64,000 nt of DNA. Origin: Betaproteobacteria bacterium Ga0077526 (GTDB lineage: Bacteria; Pseudomonadota; Gammaproteobacteria; Burkholderiales; Ga0077523). Of the stretch, positions 44,979 to 52,721 are shown piece by piece (position 1 is the first letter of the stretch; each line of letters starts with the position of its first letter). The stretch is taken from assembly GCA_001464765.1 (NCBI GenBank), contig LNDV01000015.1:1-64000 (forward strand), in the 5' to 3' direction. The translations under genes and the position numbers were made by a program. A model generated the notes under the pieces. That model worked only from the letters and a program-made list of their open reading frames with translations. It was not told where the DNA came from and ran no database searches.

Positions 44979-46787
44979 ATGGAACCCCGCATCATCAATC
45001 GCCGCGATCTCGAGTTCGTCCTCTACGAAATGCTGGACGTGGAGAACCTCTGCTGGCGCGATCGCTACAAGGAACACTCGCGCGAGACGTTCGACGCGGT
45101 CCTGGAGACCGCCTACCAGATCGCTGTCGAGAAATTCGCGCCCCACAACCGCAAGGCCGACGAGCACGAGCCGAAGTTCGAGAACGGTCGCGTGTCGATG
45201 ATCCCCGAGGTCGCAGAGGCACTGCGCGCATTCATCGACGCCGGTTTCCTCTCGGCGGCGTTCGACGAATCCCTCGGCGGCATGCAGTTGCCGGTGACGG
45301 TTGCCCAGGCGGCCTTCGCGCTGTTCAACGGCGCCAACGTGTCGACCACCGCGTACTCGTTTCTCACCATCGCCAACGCCAATCTGCTCGCGGCCTTCGG
45401 GTCCGACGAGCAGAAGCGGCTCTACCTGCCGAACCTGCTGGCGGGCCGGTTCTTCGGGACCATGTGCCTGTCGGAGCCGCAGGCGGGCTCGTCGCTGTCG
45501 GACATCGTCACCCGCGCCGAGCCGCAGGCCGACGGCACCTACCGGCTGTTCGGGCAGAAGATGTGGATCTCCTGCGGTGAGCACGAACTGTCGGAGAACA
45601 TCGTTCATCTCGTGCTGGCGAAGATCAAGGGCGCGCCACCCGGCGTGAAAGGCATCTCGCTGTTCGTGGTGCCGAAAGTACTCGTGAATGCCGACGGTTC
45701 CCTGGGCGAGCGCAACGATGTGTCCCTGGCCGGGCTCAACCACAAGATGGGCTACCGCGGCACCACGAACTGCGTGCTCAACTTCGGCGAAAAGGATGGG
45801 GCCATCGGCACGCTGGTGGGCGAGCCGCACAAGGGCCTCTCGTACATGTTCCACATGATGAACGAGGCTCGGGTCGGCGTGGGCCTCGGTGCGGTCATGC
45901 TGGGCTACTCGGGCTACCTGCATTCGCTCGCCTACGCGCGCGACCGCGCGCAGGGCCGCCCGGTCATCGCGAAGGATCCGACGCGTCCGCAGATCAAGCT
46001 CGTGGAGCATCCTGACGTGCGGCGTATGCTGCTCGCCCAGAAGGCTTATGTGGAAGGCGGCTTCGCACTCTGCATGTATGCCGCACGGCTCGTGGACGAG
46101 GAGCGCACGGCGGACAACGACCGCGCGCGTCGCGGCGCGCACCTGCTGCTCGAAGTGCTGACGCCCATCGTCAAGGCGTGGCCCTCCCAGTGGTGTCTGG
46201 AAGCCAACAATCTCGCGATCCAGGTTCATGGCGGCTATGGCTACACGCGGGAGTATCCGGTGGAGCAGCTGTATCGCGACAACCGCCTCAATCCGATTCA
46301 CGAAGGCACCAACGGCATCCAGGCGCTCGACCTGCTGGGCCGCAAGGTGGGCATGGACGACGGCATGGCGATCCAGCGTCTCGCCATGGAGATCGACCTC
46401 ACCGCCCGCGAAGCGCGCAACTGCGAGTCCGCCGAGCTGAAGCACTACGGCGAGGAACTCACCAATGCGTTCGCCGACGTGATGGAGGTCGTGCGCAACG
46501 TGCTGTGTGCCACCGACAAGGGACACTCCGAAATCGCGCTGTCCAATGCGCACGCGTTTCTCGAGCTGACGGGACACGTCGTCGTGGCCTGGCTGTGGCT
46601 CAAGCAGGCGCTCATCGCGGTGAAGCGCGTCGGCGACGCGACCGGCACGGACAAGGATTTCTACCAGGGCAAGCTGCACGCGTGCACGTACTTTTTCCGG
46701 TGGGAGTTGCCCAAGACGAAACACTGGCATCAGCTGCTGGACGCGATGGACCCGACCTGTCTCGAGATGCAGGACGCCTGGTTCTAG
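44979..46787 (+). CDS. Acyl-CoA dehydrogenase, long form (602 aa)
   Basis: 602-aa acyl-CoA dehydrogenase with a C-terminal extension of about 120 residues after the catalytic core, as in the FadE-like/AcdA group. N-terminal helix 'RRDLEFVLYEMLDVENLCWR', 'FFGTMCLSEPQAGSSLSDIV' (FAD), 'MWISCGEHELSENIVHLVLA', 'GYRGTTNCVLNFGE', 'QVHGGYGYTREYPVEQLYRD' and catalytic Glu in 'NPIHEGTNGIQALDLLGRK'. The ATG at 44979 starts directly at the conserved MEPRIINRRDLEF; upstream codons do not look like protein. It follows the thiolase by 91 nt. Confidence 0.93.
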   Translation: MEPRIINRRDLEFVLYEMLDVENLCWRDRYKEHSRETFDAVLETAYQIAVEKFAPHNRKADEHEPKFENGRVSMIPEVAEALRAFIDAGFLSAAFDESLGGMQLPVTVAQAAFALFNGANVSTTAYSFLTIANANLLAAFGSDEQKRLYLPNLLAGRFFGTMCLSEPQAGSSLSDIVTRAEPQADGTYRLFGQKMWISCGEHELSENIVHLVLAKIKGAPPGVKGISLFVVPKVLVNADGSLGERNDVSLAGLNHKMGYRGTTNCVLNFGEKDGAIGTLVGEPHKGLSYMFHMMNEARVGVGLGAVMLGYSGYLHSLAYARDRAQGRPVIAKDPTRPQIKLVEHPDVRRMLLAQKAYVEGGFALCMYAARLVDEERTADNDRARRGAHLLLEVLTPIVKAWPSQWCLEANNLAIQVHGGYGYTREYPVEQLYRDNRLNPIHEGTNGIQALDLLGRKVGMDDGMAIQRLAMEIDLTAREARNCESAELKHYGEELTNAFADVMEVVRNVLCATDKGHSEIALSNAHAFLELTGHVVVAWLWLKQALIAVKRVGDATGTDKDFYQGKLHACTYFFRWELPKTKHWHQLLDAMDPTCLEMQDAWF

Positions 46788-46886
46788 CGCACCGGCTGCG
46801 TGGAGAACGTAGGCGACCGGCCCCGGGGCGCCGGGAACGAAAAATCGAATCGGCCGGCGTGGCCGACGCAATGAGGAATACAAGAC

Positions 46887-47663
46887 ATGCTCGTCAAGCA
46901 ACTGTTCGATCTCACGGGAAAGGTGGCGCTGGTCACCGGCGGTTCGCGCGGACTGGGACTGCAGATGGCGGAAGCGCTCGCCGAGCAGGGCGCCCGCATC
47001 GCCATCACGGCACGGAAGGCCAACGAACTGGATGAAGCGGCTGCGCATCTGCGCACTCTGGGTGCCGATGTGCTGACGCACCCCGCCGATCTGTCCGATG
47101 CCGCCGCGGCCGCGCCGCTGGTGGAGGCCGTGATGAGCAAATGGGGGCAGATCGACATCCTCATCAACAACGCGGGGGCCAGCTGGGGCGCGCCCGCCGA
47201 GAAGCACCCGCTCGAAGCCTGGCACAAGGTCCTGAACCTCAACCTGACCGCGCTGTTCGTGCTCTCGCAGGCTGTCGCGAATGCGACGATGATTCCGCGG
47301 CGCAAGGGCAAGATCGTCAACATCGCGTCCATCGCGGGACTGGCCGGCACCGATCCGCATTTCATGCCGACCATCGCATACAACTCGAGCAAGGGCGGCG
47401 TGGTGAACTTCACCCGCTCGCTCGCCGCCGAGTGGGCGCAGTACGACATCCACGTGAACGCCATCGCGCCGGGCGTGTTCCCGAGCAAGATGTCGAAGGG
47501 CATGATCGATCGTGCCGAGGAATACATCCTCGAACACACGCCCATGCGCCGGCTCGGGACCGATCACGACCTAAAGGGCCTCACGGTTCTGCTGTGCTCG
47601 GCCGCGTCGGACTACATGACCGGGACGATCATCCCGGTGGACGGCGGATTCTCGGCGGTCTGA
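46887..47663 (+). CDS. Short-chain dehydrogenase/reductase (FabG-like)
   Basis: 258-aa NAD(P)-dependent SDR. Cofactor motif 'KVALVTGGSRGLGLQMAEAL', 'ILINNAGASWGAP', catalytic Ser-Tyr-Lys in 'KIVNIASIAGLAG' and 'AYNSSKGGVVNFTRSLAAEW', and C-terminal 'GTIIPVDGGFSAV'. The Arg after the GG motif suggests NADP, though this is weak evidence. Within the acyl-CoA module it may reduce or oxidise a 3-hydroxyacyl-CoA. Its TGA overlaps the thioesterase ATG (TGATG). Confidence 0.92.
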   Translation: MLVKQLFDLTGKVALVTGGSRGLGLQMAEALAEQGARIAITARKANELDEAAAHLRTLGADVLTHPADLSDAAAAAPLVEAVMSKWGQIDILINNAGASWGAPAEKHPLEAWHKVLNLNLTALFVLSQAVANATMIPRRKGKIVNIASIAGLAGTDPHFMPTIAYNSSKGGVVNFTRSLAAEWAQYDIHVNAIAPGVFPSKMSKGMIDRAEEYILEHTPMRRLGTDHDLKGLTVLLCSAASDYMTGTIIPVDGGFSAV

Positions 47664-48058
47664 TGGCCAGCGTTTTCGATCTGAAGATTCCCTACGCCGA
47701 ACTGCTCGGCTTGCGGCGTCTCACCGAGGCCCCGGGCAATTGCACGGTGTCGATGAACGTCCGGCCGGAACTGATGAACAGCTGGGGCGTGGCCCACGGC
47801 GGTGCGGTGATGTCGCTGCTCGACATGACGCTGGGCATGAGCGCGAAGTCGCTCGACGACAACGCCATCGCTGCCACGACAGTCGAGCTCAAGGTGAACT
47901 TCCTTGCCACGGTCACCGGGGAAGTCGTGGCGGAGGGCCATGCGCGTCGCGCCGGCAGGTCGCTGGTGTTCGCGGAGGGCGAGATCCGGAACGGCAGTGG
48001 AGAAGTGCTCGCGAAGGCGACTGGCACGTTCAAGCTCCGGCACCCGCGCACGGCATGA
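47663..48058 (+). CDS. Hotdog-fold acyl-CoA thioesterase (PaaI/YdiI type)
   Basis: 131-aa hotdog-fold protein: 'APGNCTVSMNVRPELMNSWG', 'VAHGGAVMSLLDMTLGMSAK', 'TTVELKVNFLATVTGEVVAE' and 'GRSLVFAEGEIRNGSGEVLA'. The HGG segment with the following Asp is the thioesterase active-site region of the PaaI family. It probably releases free acid from an acyl- or aryl-CoA made by the neighbouring enzymes. It is translationally coupled to the SDR and ends at a terminator. Confidence 0.92.
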   Translation: MASVFDLKIPYAELLGLRRLTEAPGNCTVSMNVRPELMNSWGVAHGGAVMSLLDMTLGMSAKSLDDNAIAATTVELKVNFLATVTGEVVAEGHARRAGRSLVFAEGEIRNGSGEVLAKATGTFKLRHPRTA

Positions 48059-48084
48059 AAAAAGGCACCCGAAGGTGCCTTTTT
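48058..48084. terminator. Bidirectional rho-independent terminator
   Basis: AAAAAAGGCACC (48058-48069), loop CGAA, GGTGCCTTTTT (48074-48084). T-runs follow on both strands, so it can end both the plus-strand acyl-CoA module and the minus-strand PEP-CTERM gene (ends 48103). Confidence 0.9.
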
Positions 48085-48102
48085 CGGTGCAAGACCTGAA
48101 AT

Positions 48103-48705
48103 TCAGCGGCGAGCGCGGCGCAGACCGAACCCCAGTACGCCGAGGCCGATGCCCAGCATCGCCCAGGTGCCCGGTTCGGGTACCGGCTGCAGCGAATAGG
48201 TGATGTTGTTGATGCCGCCGTTGAAGCCGTCCGGCCCGAACGTGATCCTGATGCCGGCGGCGCTGGTCATGTCGAGATTCACGGTTCGCCCGCTCGTGCC
48301 GGAGACCGGAGCGTCCGGGAACGAGATGTCGACGCCAGGTGTGGCCAGATCGTCGATGACGTAGCTGATGGTGCGGTCACTGTTCCGCCAGGCGCCGAGA
48401 AAGAAGGAAAGCAGCGTTACGCTGTTGCCGCCGCGCGGGGTGAGGGTGATGCTGCCGATGCCCGTCCCCGAGTAGGCAGCGGGAAGGCCGCTGTAGCCTT
48501 CGGTCCAGAAGCGGAGGTTGTTGCCATTGTTATCCTCGAGCAGGGTGTCAAGCTGGCCGGCAATGGAGCCATAGGTCTTCTCTATGGACTGACCGTTGGA
48601 ATCGTGGGCGTCCTCGAAGACGATCTGTGGCGCGACAGCGATCGCCGAGGCGTGTCCGGCGACGAGAGCGAGGGCAAGCCCCGACAAGAATTGCTTGAAA
48701 ATCAT
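48103..48705 (-). CDS. PEP-CTERM-anchored extracellular protein
   Basis: 200-aa exported protein. Sec signal MIFKQFLSGLALALVAGHAS then AIAV; a beta-rich domain ('SFFLGAWRNSDRTISYVIDD', 'RTVNLDMTSAAGIRITFGPD'); C-terminal exosortase tail VPEPGTWAMLGIGLGVLGFG then LRRARR. The ATG at 48705 has AAGGAG 8 nt upstream. No enzymatic motif. Family members are processed by exosortase/EpsH and linked with exopolysaccharide. No exosortase gene is in this window. Confidence 0.85.
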   Translation of the reverse strand: MIFKQFLSGLALALVAGHASAIAVAPQIVFEDAHDSNGQSIEKTYGSIAGQLDTLLEDNNGNNLRFWTEGYSGLPAAYSGTGIGSITLTPRGGNSVTLLSFFLGAWRNSDRTISYVIDDLATPGVDISFPDAPVSGTSGRTVNLDMTSAAGIRITFGPDGFNGGINNITYSLQPVPEPGTWAMLGIGLGVLGFGLRRARR

Positions 48706-48894
48706 TAGGATGGTCTCCTTTGCTGATCGAGGGTGACTCTGGCGTCGCTGCGCCTGCGTGGATCCTTGTCGGAGCCTCGTGGGGTGTGGTGCACCCCAAG
48801 GCGCGACGAAATCGTTCGTTTTGTTAGATTCGACAATCAAGGGGCGTGCCAGGCTCGCGCTCCATCTCCGAACAGACCCACCTCAGGACACGCC

Positions 48895-49842
48895 ATGCCA
48901 CTCGATCCCCAAGTCCAGGCCATCCTCGCCGCGGTGAAGACAGCCGGCCTGCCCGAACTCTGGCAACTGACGCCCGAGCAGGCGCGCTTCCAGTACAAGA
49001 CCCGCGTTGCGCGGCTCGACGTGCGCGACGAGCCGATCCATCGTGTCGAAGACCGGACCATTCCGGGGCCGGTGCGTCCGATCCCGCTACGCATCTACCA
49101 GCCGCGCGCCGCCCGGCCCGACGAGAGTCTGCCGGTCCTCGTCTGGTTCCATGGTGGCGGCTTCGTGATCGGGGATCTCGACACGCACGACAGCACCTGC
49201 CGCCGTCTGGCGAAGGAAGGCGACTGCCTCGTGGTGGCGGTCGACTACCGGCTGGCGCCCGAGTCGAAGTTTCCCGCTGCCGTCGAGGACAGTCTCGCGG
49301 CCACGCGATGGGTGCTCCAGCACGGTCGTGAAATCGGTGCGGATGTCCGGCGCGTCGCGGTGGGAGGAGACAGCGCCGGCGGCAATCTTGCGACCGTGGC
49401 CGCGCTGCTGGCGAGAGACGAAGGTCTGCCGCCGCTCGCCTACCAGTTGCTGATCTATCCCTGCGTGGCCCCGGAGCCCGAAACCCGTTCGCACAAGCTG
49501 TTCGCCGAAGGTCACCTGCTGACGCGAAAGACCATCACCTGGTTCTTCGGGCAGTACCTGCGCACCGCGCGCGACGCGCAGGACTTCCGCTATGCGCCGC
49601 TGGTGGCCGACGATCTCGCCGGTCTGCCACCCGCGTTCGTTCTGGTTGCCGGCCACGATCCCCTGCGGGACGAAGGCGTCCAGTACGCGAGCCGACTCGT
49701 CGAGGCCGGCATCGACGTCACGCTCGTGAACATGTCCGGCATGATTCACGGCTTCTACGTGATGCTGGGCGCGGTGGACGCCGCGAGTGACGCGATCGGG
49801 CAATCCGGTGTCGCTCTGCGTCGCGCGTTCGGCACATCCTGA
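48895..49842 (+). CDS. Alpha/beta hydrolase, hormone-sensitive lipase (HSL) family esterase
   Basis: 315-aa esterase. Oxyanion motif 'LVWFHGGGFVIGDLDTHDST', nucleophile 'VAVGGDSAGGNLATVAALLA', catalytic Asp in 'VAGHDPLRDEGVQYA' and His in 'NMSGMIHGFYVMLG'. 'VVAVDYRLAPESKFPAAVED' is typical of family IV. The substrate is probably a short-chain ester. The ATG at 48895 gives MPLDPQVQAILAAVK. The SDR gene follows after 20 nt, so they may form an operon. Confidence 0.92.
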   Translation: MPLDPQVQAILAAVKTAGLPELWQLTPEQARFQYKTRVARLDVRDEPIHRVEDRTIPGPVRPIPLRIYQPRAARPDESLPVLVWFHGGGFVIGDLDTHDSTCRRLAKEGDCLVVAVDYRLAPESKFPAAVEDSLAATRWVLQHGREIGADVRRVAVGGDSAGGNLATVAALLARDEGLPPLAYQLLIYPCVAPEPETRSHKLFAEGHLLTRKTITWFFGQYLRTARDAQDFRYAPLVADDLAGLPPAFVLVAGHDPLRDEGVQYASRLVEAGIDVTLVNMSGMIHGFYVMLGAVDAASDAIGQSGVALRRAFGTS

Positions 49843-49862
49843 TCAACGAAAGGAGAAACACC

Positions 49863-50627
49863 ATGGGTAACCCGCTGCAGGGCAAGATCGCCTGGGTCAC
49901 GGGCGCAGGTTCGGGCATCGGACTCGCGGGCGCCCGCGCGCTCGCCGAGGCCGGTTGTGTCGTCGTGCTATCCGGCCGTCGTCAGGAAGTGCTCGATGCA
50001 GAGGTGGCGCGACTGCTCGCCGAAGGACGTAAGGCCGAGGCCGAGGCGCTCGACGTCAGCCAGTCGGACGATGTGGAACGTGTCGCCAAGGCGATCCTCG
50101 CGCGCCACGGACGTGTCGACATCCTCGTGAACAGCGCCGGCCTGAACGTGCCATCGCGTTTCTGGAAGAACCAGACCGTGGCCGGCTGGAACGAGGTGAT
50201 CCGCGTGAACCTCGATGGCAGCTACTACTGCACGGCAGCGGTGCTGCCCTCGATGCGTGCGAACAGGGACGGCCTCGTCATCAACATCTCGTCGTGGTCG
50301 GGTCGCTTCGACACCTACATGACCGGGCCTGCCTACAACGCGGCGAAGCACGCCGTGGTTGCAATGACCTCGCACCTCAACCAGGAGGAATGCGTGAACG
50401 GCATCCGCGCGTGCGCCCTGTGTCCGGCGGAGGTCGCCACGCCGATCATGGACAAGCGCCCGGTCAAGCCGTCGCCGGAGGATATCGCCCGCATGCTCCA
50501 GCCCGAAGATCTCGGTCGCGCGATTCTGTGGATTGCCGAGCAGCCGCCGCACGTGTGCATCAACGAACTGCTGATCAGCCCCACATGGAATCGCATCTTC
50601 CTGGGCGGGTCGGAATTGAAGCGGTGA
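49863..50627 (+). CDS. Short-chain dehydrogenase/reductase
   Basis: 254-aa SDR with 'IAWVTGAGSGIGLAGARALA', 'ILVNSAGLNVPSRFW', catalytic 'LVINISSWSGRFDTYMTGPA' plus 'YNAAKHAVVAM' (Ser, Tyr, Lys). The C-terminus 'CINELLISPTWNRIFLGGSE' fits the YdfG/3-oxoacyl reductase-like 'classical' SDR group. A strong ribosome site AAAGGAG precedes the ATG. It follows the esterase, and a repeat island begins 10 nt after its stop. Confidence 0.9.
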   Translation: MGNPLQGKIAWVTGAGSGIGLAGARALAEAGCVVVLSGRRQEVLDAEVARLLAEGRKAEAEALDVSQSDDVERVAKAILARHGRVDILVNSAGLNVPSRFWKNQTVAGWNEVIRVNLDGSYYCTAAVLPSMRANRDGLVINISSWSGRFDTYMTGPAYNAAKHAVVAMTSHLNQEECVNGIRACALCPAEVATPIMDKRPVKPSPEDIARMLQPEDLGRAILWIAEQPPHVCINELLISPTWNRIFLGGSELKR

Positions 50628-51102
50628 TTTTGGCTGGGTGAAGGCGTGGACATGTGAAGACGTGAAGGTGTGAAGACGTGAAGACGTGAAGGCGTGAGGG
50701 GGTTCCGATATAGCTCCACGTATCGCAACCGTCACGTCCCGGAGTCGGCCCTTGCGGGCCTCGTCCGGGCTACGAGGTTCGCATCGTCGCGAGGCCGGCC
50801 ACGAACTCCGTCACGCCTTTAAGTCCCTCCGGCGTAGCCCGGACGAGCGCCGACGGCGCGACTCCGGGGATATCGGTGGCGCATCCCGGAGTCGGCCCGT
50901 GCGTGGCTCGTCCGAGCTACGGGGCCCGTTGCCGCGATACCGTCGACCCGCCCCGTCGCTTCTCCACGACTTCACGTCTTCACACCTTCACGTCTTCACG
51001 CCTTCACGCATTCACCGCGCAACGTGACTTAGTCACGAGCATTTTTCACATTCACGTTCTACAGTCTCCTCACTCGAACATGCCGTCCCAAGGAGACCCG
51101 CG
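50628..51102. repeat. Composite repeat island: inverted 8-bp repeat arrays around REP-like elements
   Basis: This 475-bp gap has no gene. Left arm 50638-50701: eight tandem 8-bp units of the form GTGAAGRY. Right arm 50968-51015: six units of the reverse complement (RYCTTCAC). Between the arms lie three palindromic REP-like elements (50737-50773, 50834-50869, 50884-50920) of the same family as 1-280, in alternating orientation. The result is a large imperfect inverted repeat of about 380 bp. Reading frames through it give only low-complexity peptides such as 'FTSSRLH' repeats and are not genes. Confidence 0.85.
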
Positions 51103-52581
51103 ATGACTCACCCGACCCGTTATGCATTTGGCTTTGCGGCCCTGCTTTGGTTGCCATGGGCGCATGCCGAGCCGTTCCTGCCTGCGATTCCGAAAGGTGA
51201 CATTGCCGTGACACTCGACCCGGTCGTGACGGGGATGGGAGCGCCCGACTATGCGATCAGCGCCCCCGGCGATCTTGCTCGGTTGTTCGTTGTGGAGCAG
51301 AAGGGACTGCTGCAGATCGTGCAGGGACGCGCCTTGTTGCCGACGCCGGCGCTCGACATCCAGTCACTGATCGGCGGCAGTTTCAACCCCAACAATGCGA
51401 ACGACGAGCGCGGCTTTCTCGGTCTTGCGTTCCATCCCGGCTTCAACACCACCACCAGCGCCGGCTATCGCAAGCTCTACACGTTCTCCTCGCAGCCGAT
51501 CGAGCCGGGTACCGCGCCAACGTACGTGGCACCCAACGGCGCAACGCAGAACTTCAAGACCGTCGTCAACGAGTGGAGCATGAGTGCAGCCGATCCGAAT
51601 GTGGTGGATGCGACCTCGCGGCGGGAAGTGATCTCCTTCGGCAAGAACGCCAACAACCACAACGGTGGCACCATCGCCTTCGGCCCCGATGGCTATCTCT
51701 ATCTCGGGCTGGGTGACGGGGGCAATCGAAATGACGTCGGCCCGAGCCACCTCGAACCTGGCGGCAATGCGCAGAACCTCTCCACGCCGCTGGGCAAGAT
51801 GCTCCGGATCGATCCGCTCGCGCCGGCGCTGACTGCGCCGAGCACCGACGCCATCTCCGGCAACGGCCAGTACCGCATTCCCACGACCAATCCCTTCCAG
51901 GCGGCTGGCCAGGTGCGCGAGACCTACGCACTGGGTTTTCGCAATCCGTACCGCTTCAGTTTCGACAGCTTGACCGGTGAATTGATCCTCGCCGACGTGG
52001 GCCAGGGCACCATCGAGGAGATCAATCGGGTCGAACTCGGGGGCAACTACGGCTGGGCGGTGAAGGAGGGAGACTTCCTGTTCGATCGCTCCACCGGACT
52101 CGTCACCGTCCGCAGTCCCGGCGACCCGGCAGGACTCATCGACCCGATCAAGGGCACGCTGGGTACGCTGGAGTACGACCATGGCGACGGCATCTCGATC
52201 ACGGGCGGCTTCGTCTACCGGGGTGACGATATTCCCGAGTTGTACGGAAAGTACGTCTTTGGCGACCTCGCCCTGCGCAATGCGCCGCCGAGGGTGGATG
52301 GACGGATGTTCTACGCAGATCTCGAAACCGGCGAGATCAAGGAATTCATCCTGCCGCAGTTTGCCGACGGCAAGCTGCCCAACGGTCTGACGGTGCATGG
52401 CTTCGGTCAGGACGGCAGCGGCGAGCTCTACGCACTTGTCACCAACACCCCCGCGAGCGGGACCGGCGGCATTCTCTATCGTATTGCGCCGGTGCCCGAG
52501 CCCGGCACCTGGGCATTGCTCGCGTCCGGTGGTGTTGTGCTCGTCATGGCGGCGCGCCGCCGGAGACGAGCTGTGGTCTGA
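51103..52581 (+). CDS. PQQ sugar-dehydrogenase-type beta-propeller with PEP-CTERM anchor
   Basis: 492-aa exported protein with signal MTHPTRYAFGFAALLWLPWA then HAEPF and a six-bladed propeller of the soluble aldose (glucose) dehydrogenase family: 'ERGFLGLAFHPGFN', 'FGKNANNHNGGTIAFGPDGY' (active-site His region), 'LYLGLGDGGNRND', 'YALGFRNPYRFSFDSLTGEL' (PQQ-contacting Arg region), 'DVGQGTIEEINRVELGGNYG' then W, and 'SITGGFVYRGDDIPELYGKY'. The C-terminus is VPEPGTWALLASGGVVLVMA then ARRRRR, an exosortase signal. PQQ dependence is inferred from the family. The start at 51103 has AAGGAG upstream. Confidence 0.85.
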   Translation: MTHPTRYAFGFAALLWLPWAHAEPFLPAIPKGDIAVTLDPVVTGMGAPDYAISAPGDLARLFVVEQKGLLQIVQGRALLPTPALDIQSLIGGSFNPNNANDERGFLGLAFHPGFNTTTSAGYRKLYTFSSQPIEPGTAPTYVAPNGATQNFKTVVNEWSMSAADPNVVDATSRREVISFGKNANNHNGGTIAFGPDGYLYLGLGDGGNRNDVGPSHLEPGGNAQNLSTPLGKMLRIDPLAPALTAPSTDAISGNGQYRIPTTNPFQAAGQVRETYALGFRNPYRFSFDSLTGELILADVGQGTIEEINRVELGGNYGWAVKEGDFLFDRSTGLVTVRSPGDPAGLIDPIKGTLGTLEYDHGDGISITGGFVYRGDDIPELYGKYVFGDLALRNAPPRVDGRMFYADLETGEIKEFILPQFADGKLPNGLTVHGFGQDGSGELYALVTNTPASGTGGILYRIAPVPEPGTWALLASGGVVLVMAARRRRRAVV

Positions 52582-52721
52582 GTATGTCTCTCGGCCTCCC
52601 CGCCCATGCAGGCTCGGAGGCCTTGCAGCGATTCGGTGTCGTTCGGCCGAGACAGTTGCGCAAGCATGTGCATGGCGTAGGATCCTGGTGTCGGGGGACG
52701 TCCTTTTCGGAGACCTGTCTC

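Noticed and set aside
44901..47567. Very long minus-strand open frame (888 codons) opposite the acyl-CoA dehydrogenase and SDR genes
   Set aside because: It is antisense to two clear genes, its translation is Arg/His-rich without family motifs, and high-GC codon bias on the coding strand keeps such frames open by chance. The same holds for long antisense frames at 34327-36321 and 59543-61429.
50641..50728. Reading frames giving repeated 'FTSSRLH'-type peptides
   Set aside because: These are translations of the 8-bp repeats; period 8 cycles through frames and gives low-complexity artefacts.
50638..51015. Short regular repeats resembling a CRISPR array
   Set aside because: The units are 8 bp in direct tandem without spacers and occur in two inverted blocks; there are no cas genes.
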